Shown here one piece after another: positions 6,568-6,923 of a stretch of 6,923 bases of DNA (position 1 is the first letter of the stretch; each line of letters begins with the position of its first letter). The position numbers were made by a program, and so were the translations under genes. The DNA comes from Campylobacteraceae bacterium (GTDB lineage: Bacteria > Campylobacterota > Campylobacteria > Campylobacterales > Campylobacteraceae). Below the pieces are notes generated by a model. The model did no database searches, was not told the DNA's origin, and saw only the letters and a program-made list of their open reading frames with translations. The DNA lies in NCBI GenBank assembly GCA_031282125.1, contig JAITEH010000043.1, positions 1 through 6,923 on the forward strand, given 5' to 3'.

Positions 6568-6923
6568 ATGTCGGTTGTCGTAGAATTAAAAAATATAGAA
6601 AAACGTTTTGGCGATGTGATAGCGCTTGATGATATAAATATCACCGTAAACAGCGGCGAATGGGTGAGTATCATGGGACCTTCGGGTTCTGGTAAGACAA
6701 CGCTTCTTAATATCCTCTCATTGATGGATACGCCCACAGACGGCGAATATCTGCTGGAGGGCGTTGACGCCAGCAAGCTCAGCGAAGCGCAGCAGTTGGT
6801 CTTTCGCCGCGAAAAGATAGGACTTGTCTTTCAACAGTTTCACTTGATACCGTATCTTACCGCGCTTGAAAATGTGATGTTGGCGCAGTATTATCACAGC
6901 ACGACGGACGAAGAGGACGCAAA
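6568..6923 (+). CDS. ABC transporter ATP-binding protein, LolD/MacB type (partial, 3' cut by window)
   Basis: The first 118 residues of an ABC ATPase are present; the reading frame is open to the window end. Walker A is GPSGSGKT (37-44) and the Q-loop glutamine is Q89 in LVFQQFHLIP, both typical of the LolD/MacB/FtsE family that drives FtsX-type permeases. An aromatic residue (F15, in KRFGDV) suits the A-loop position that stacks on adenine. The signature motif, Walker B and H-loop lie beyond the window. GAGGAG at 6557-6562 is a strong ribosome binding site five bases before the ATG, and the ATG follows the previous TAA with no gap. It corresponds to Cj1663 in the known locus and should energise the two permeases just upstream. 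In characterised loci, thioredoxin-like genes follow. Confidence 0.93.
   Translation, partial: MSVVVELKNIEKRFGDVIALDDINITVNSGEWVSIMGPSGSGKTTLLNILSLMDTPTDGEYLLEGVDASKLSEAQQLVFRREKIGLVFQQFHLIPYLTALENVMLAQYYHSTTDEEDA

Overview
The window holds the front part of one co-directional iron-uptake operon on the + strand: six genes, the last cut by the window edge. The layout matches the Ftr1/P19 ferrous-iron locus known from Campylobacter jejuni (cj1658 to cj1665 region) and, as fetMP-fetABCDEF, from some Escherichia coli. Low GC, very A/T-rich intergenic sequence and this gene order suggest a Campylobacterota organism. The genus cannot be fixed from the sequence.

Layout. Positions 1-113 form the control region, with two Fur-box-like palindromes (7-21 and 75-89) on either side of a probable -10 element. 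Positions 114-2048 encode a secreted-domain FTR1 iron permease, with three tandem periplasmic helical repeats followed by a membrane domain carrying two REGxE motifs. Positions 2122-2652 encode the periplasmic metal-binding protein P19. Positions 2653-2755 hold a strong hairpin followed by a TATAAT box. This may separate the first two genes from the rest transcriptionally. Positions 2756-4177 encode a polytopic membrane protein with a five-cysteine DUF2318-type domain and a cysteine-less YHS-like domain at the C-terminus. Positions 4164-5435 and 5422-6567 encode two paralogous FtsX/MacB-type ABC permeases. Positions 6568-6923 begin the matching LolD/MacB-type ATPase.

How the genes probably work together. 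P19 binds metal in the periplasm and supplies iron to Ftr1, which carries it across the inner membrane through its REGxE motifs. The DUF2318 protein and the FtsX-type ABC complex are thought to assist, possibly by periplasmic redox chemistry. In characterised loci, thioredoxin-like genes follow the ATPase and would lie just beyond this window. The ABC unit resembles MacB-type mechanotransmission systems, not importers, so its role beside an iron permease is the least understood part of the locus.

The genes from 2756 onward are tightly coupled: two 14-nt overlaps, then a stop codon directly abutting the next start. No RNA genes, mobile elements or CRISPR arrays were seen. No intergenic stretch exceeds 300 bases. 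The locus type is known, so the interest lies in details: the double Fur site, the internal hairpin and promoter, the repeat architecture of Ftr1, and the YHS-like domain without cysteines.
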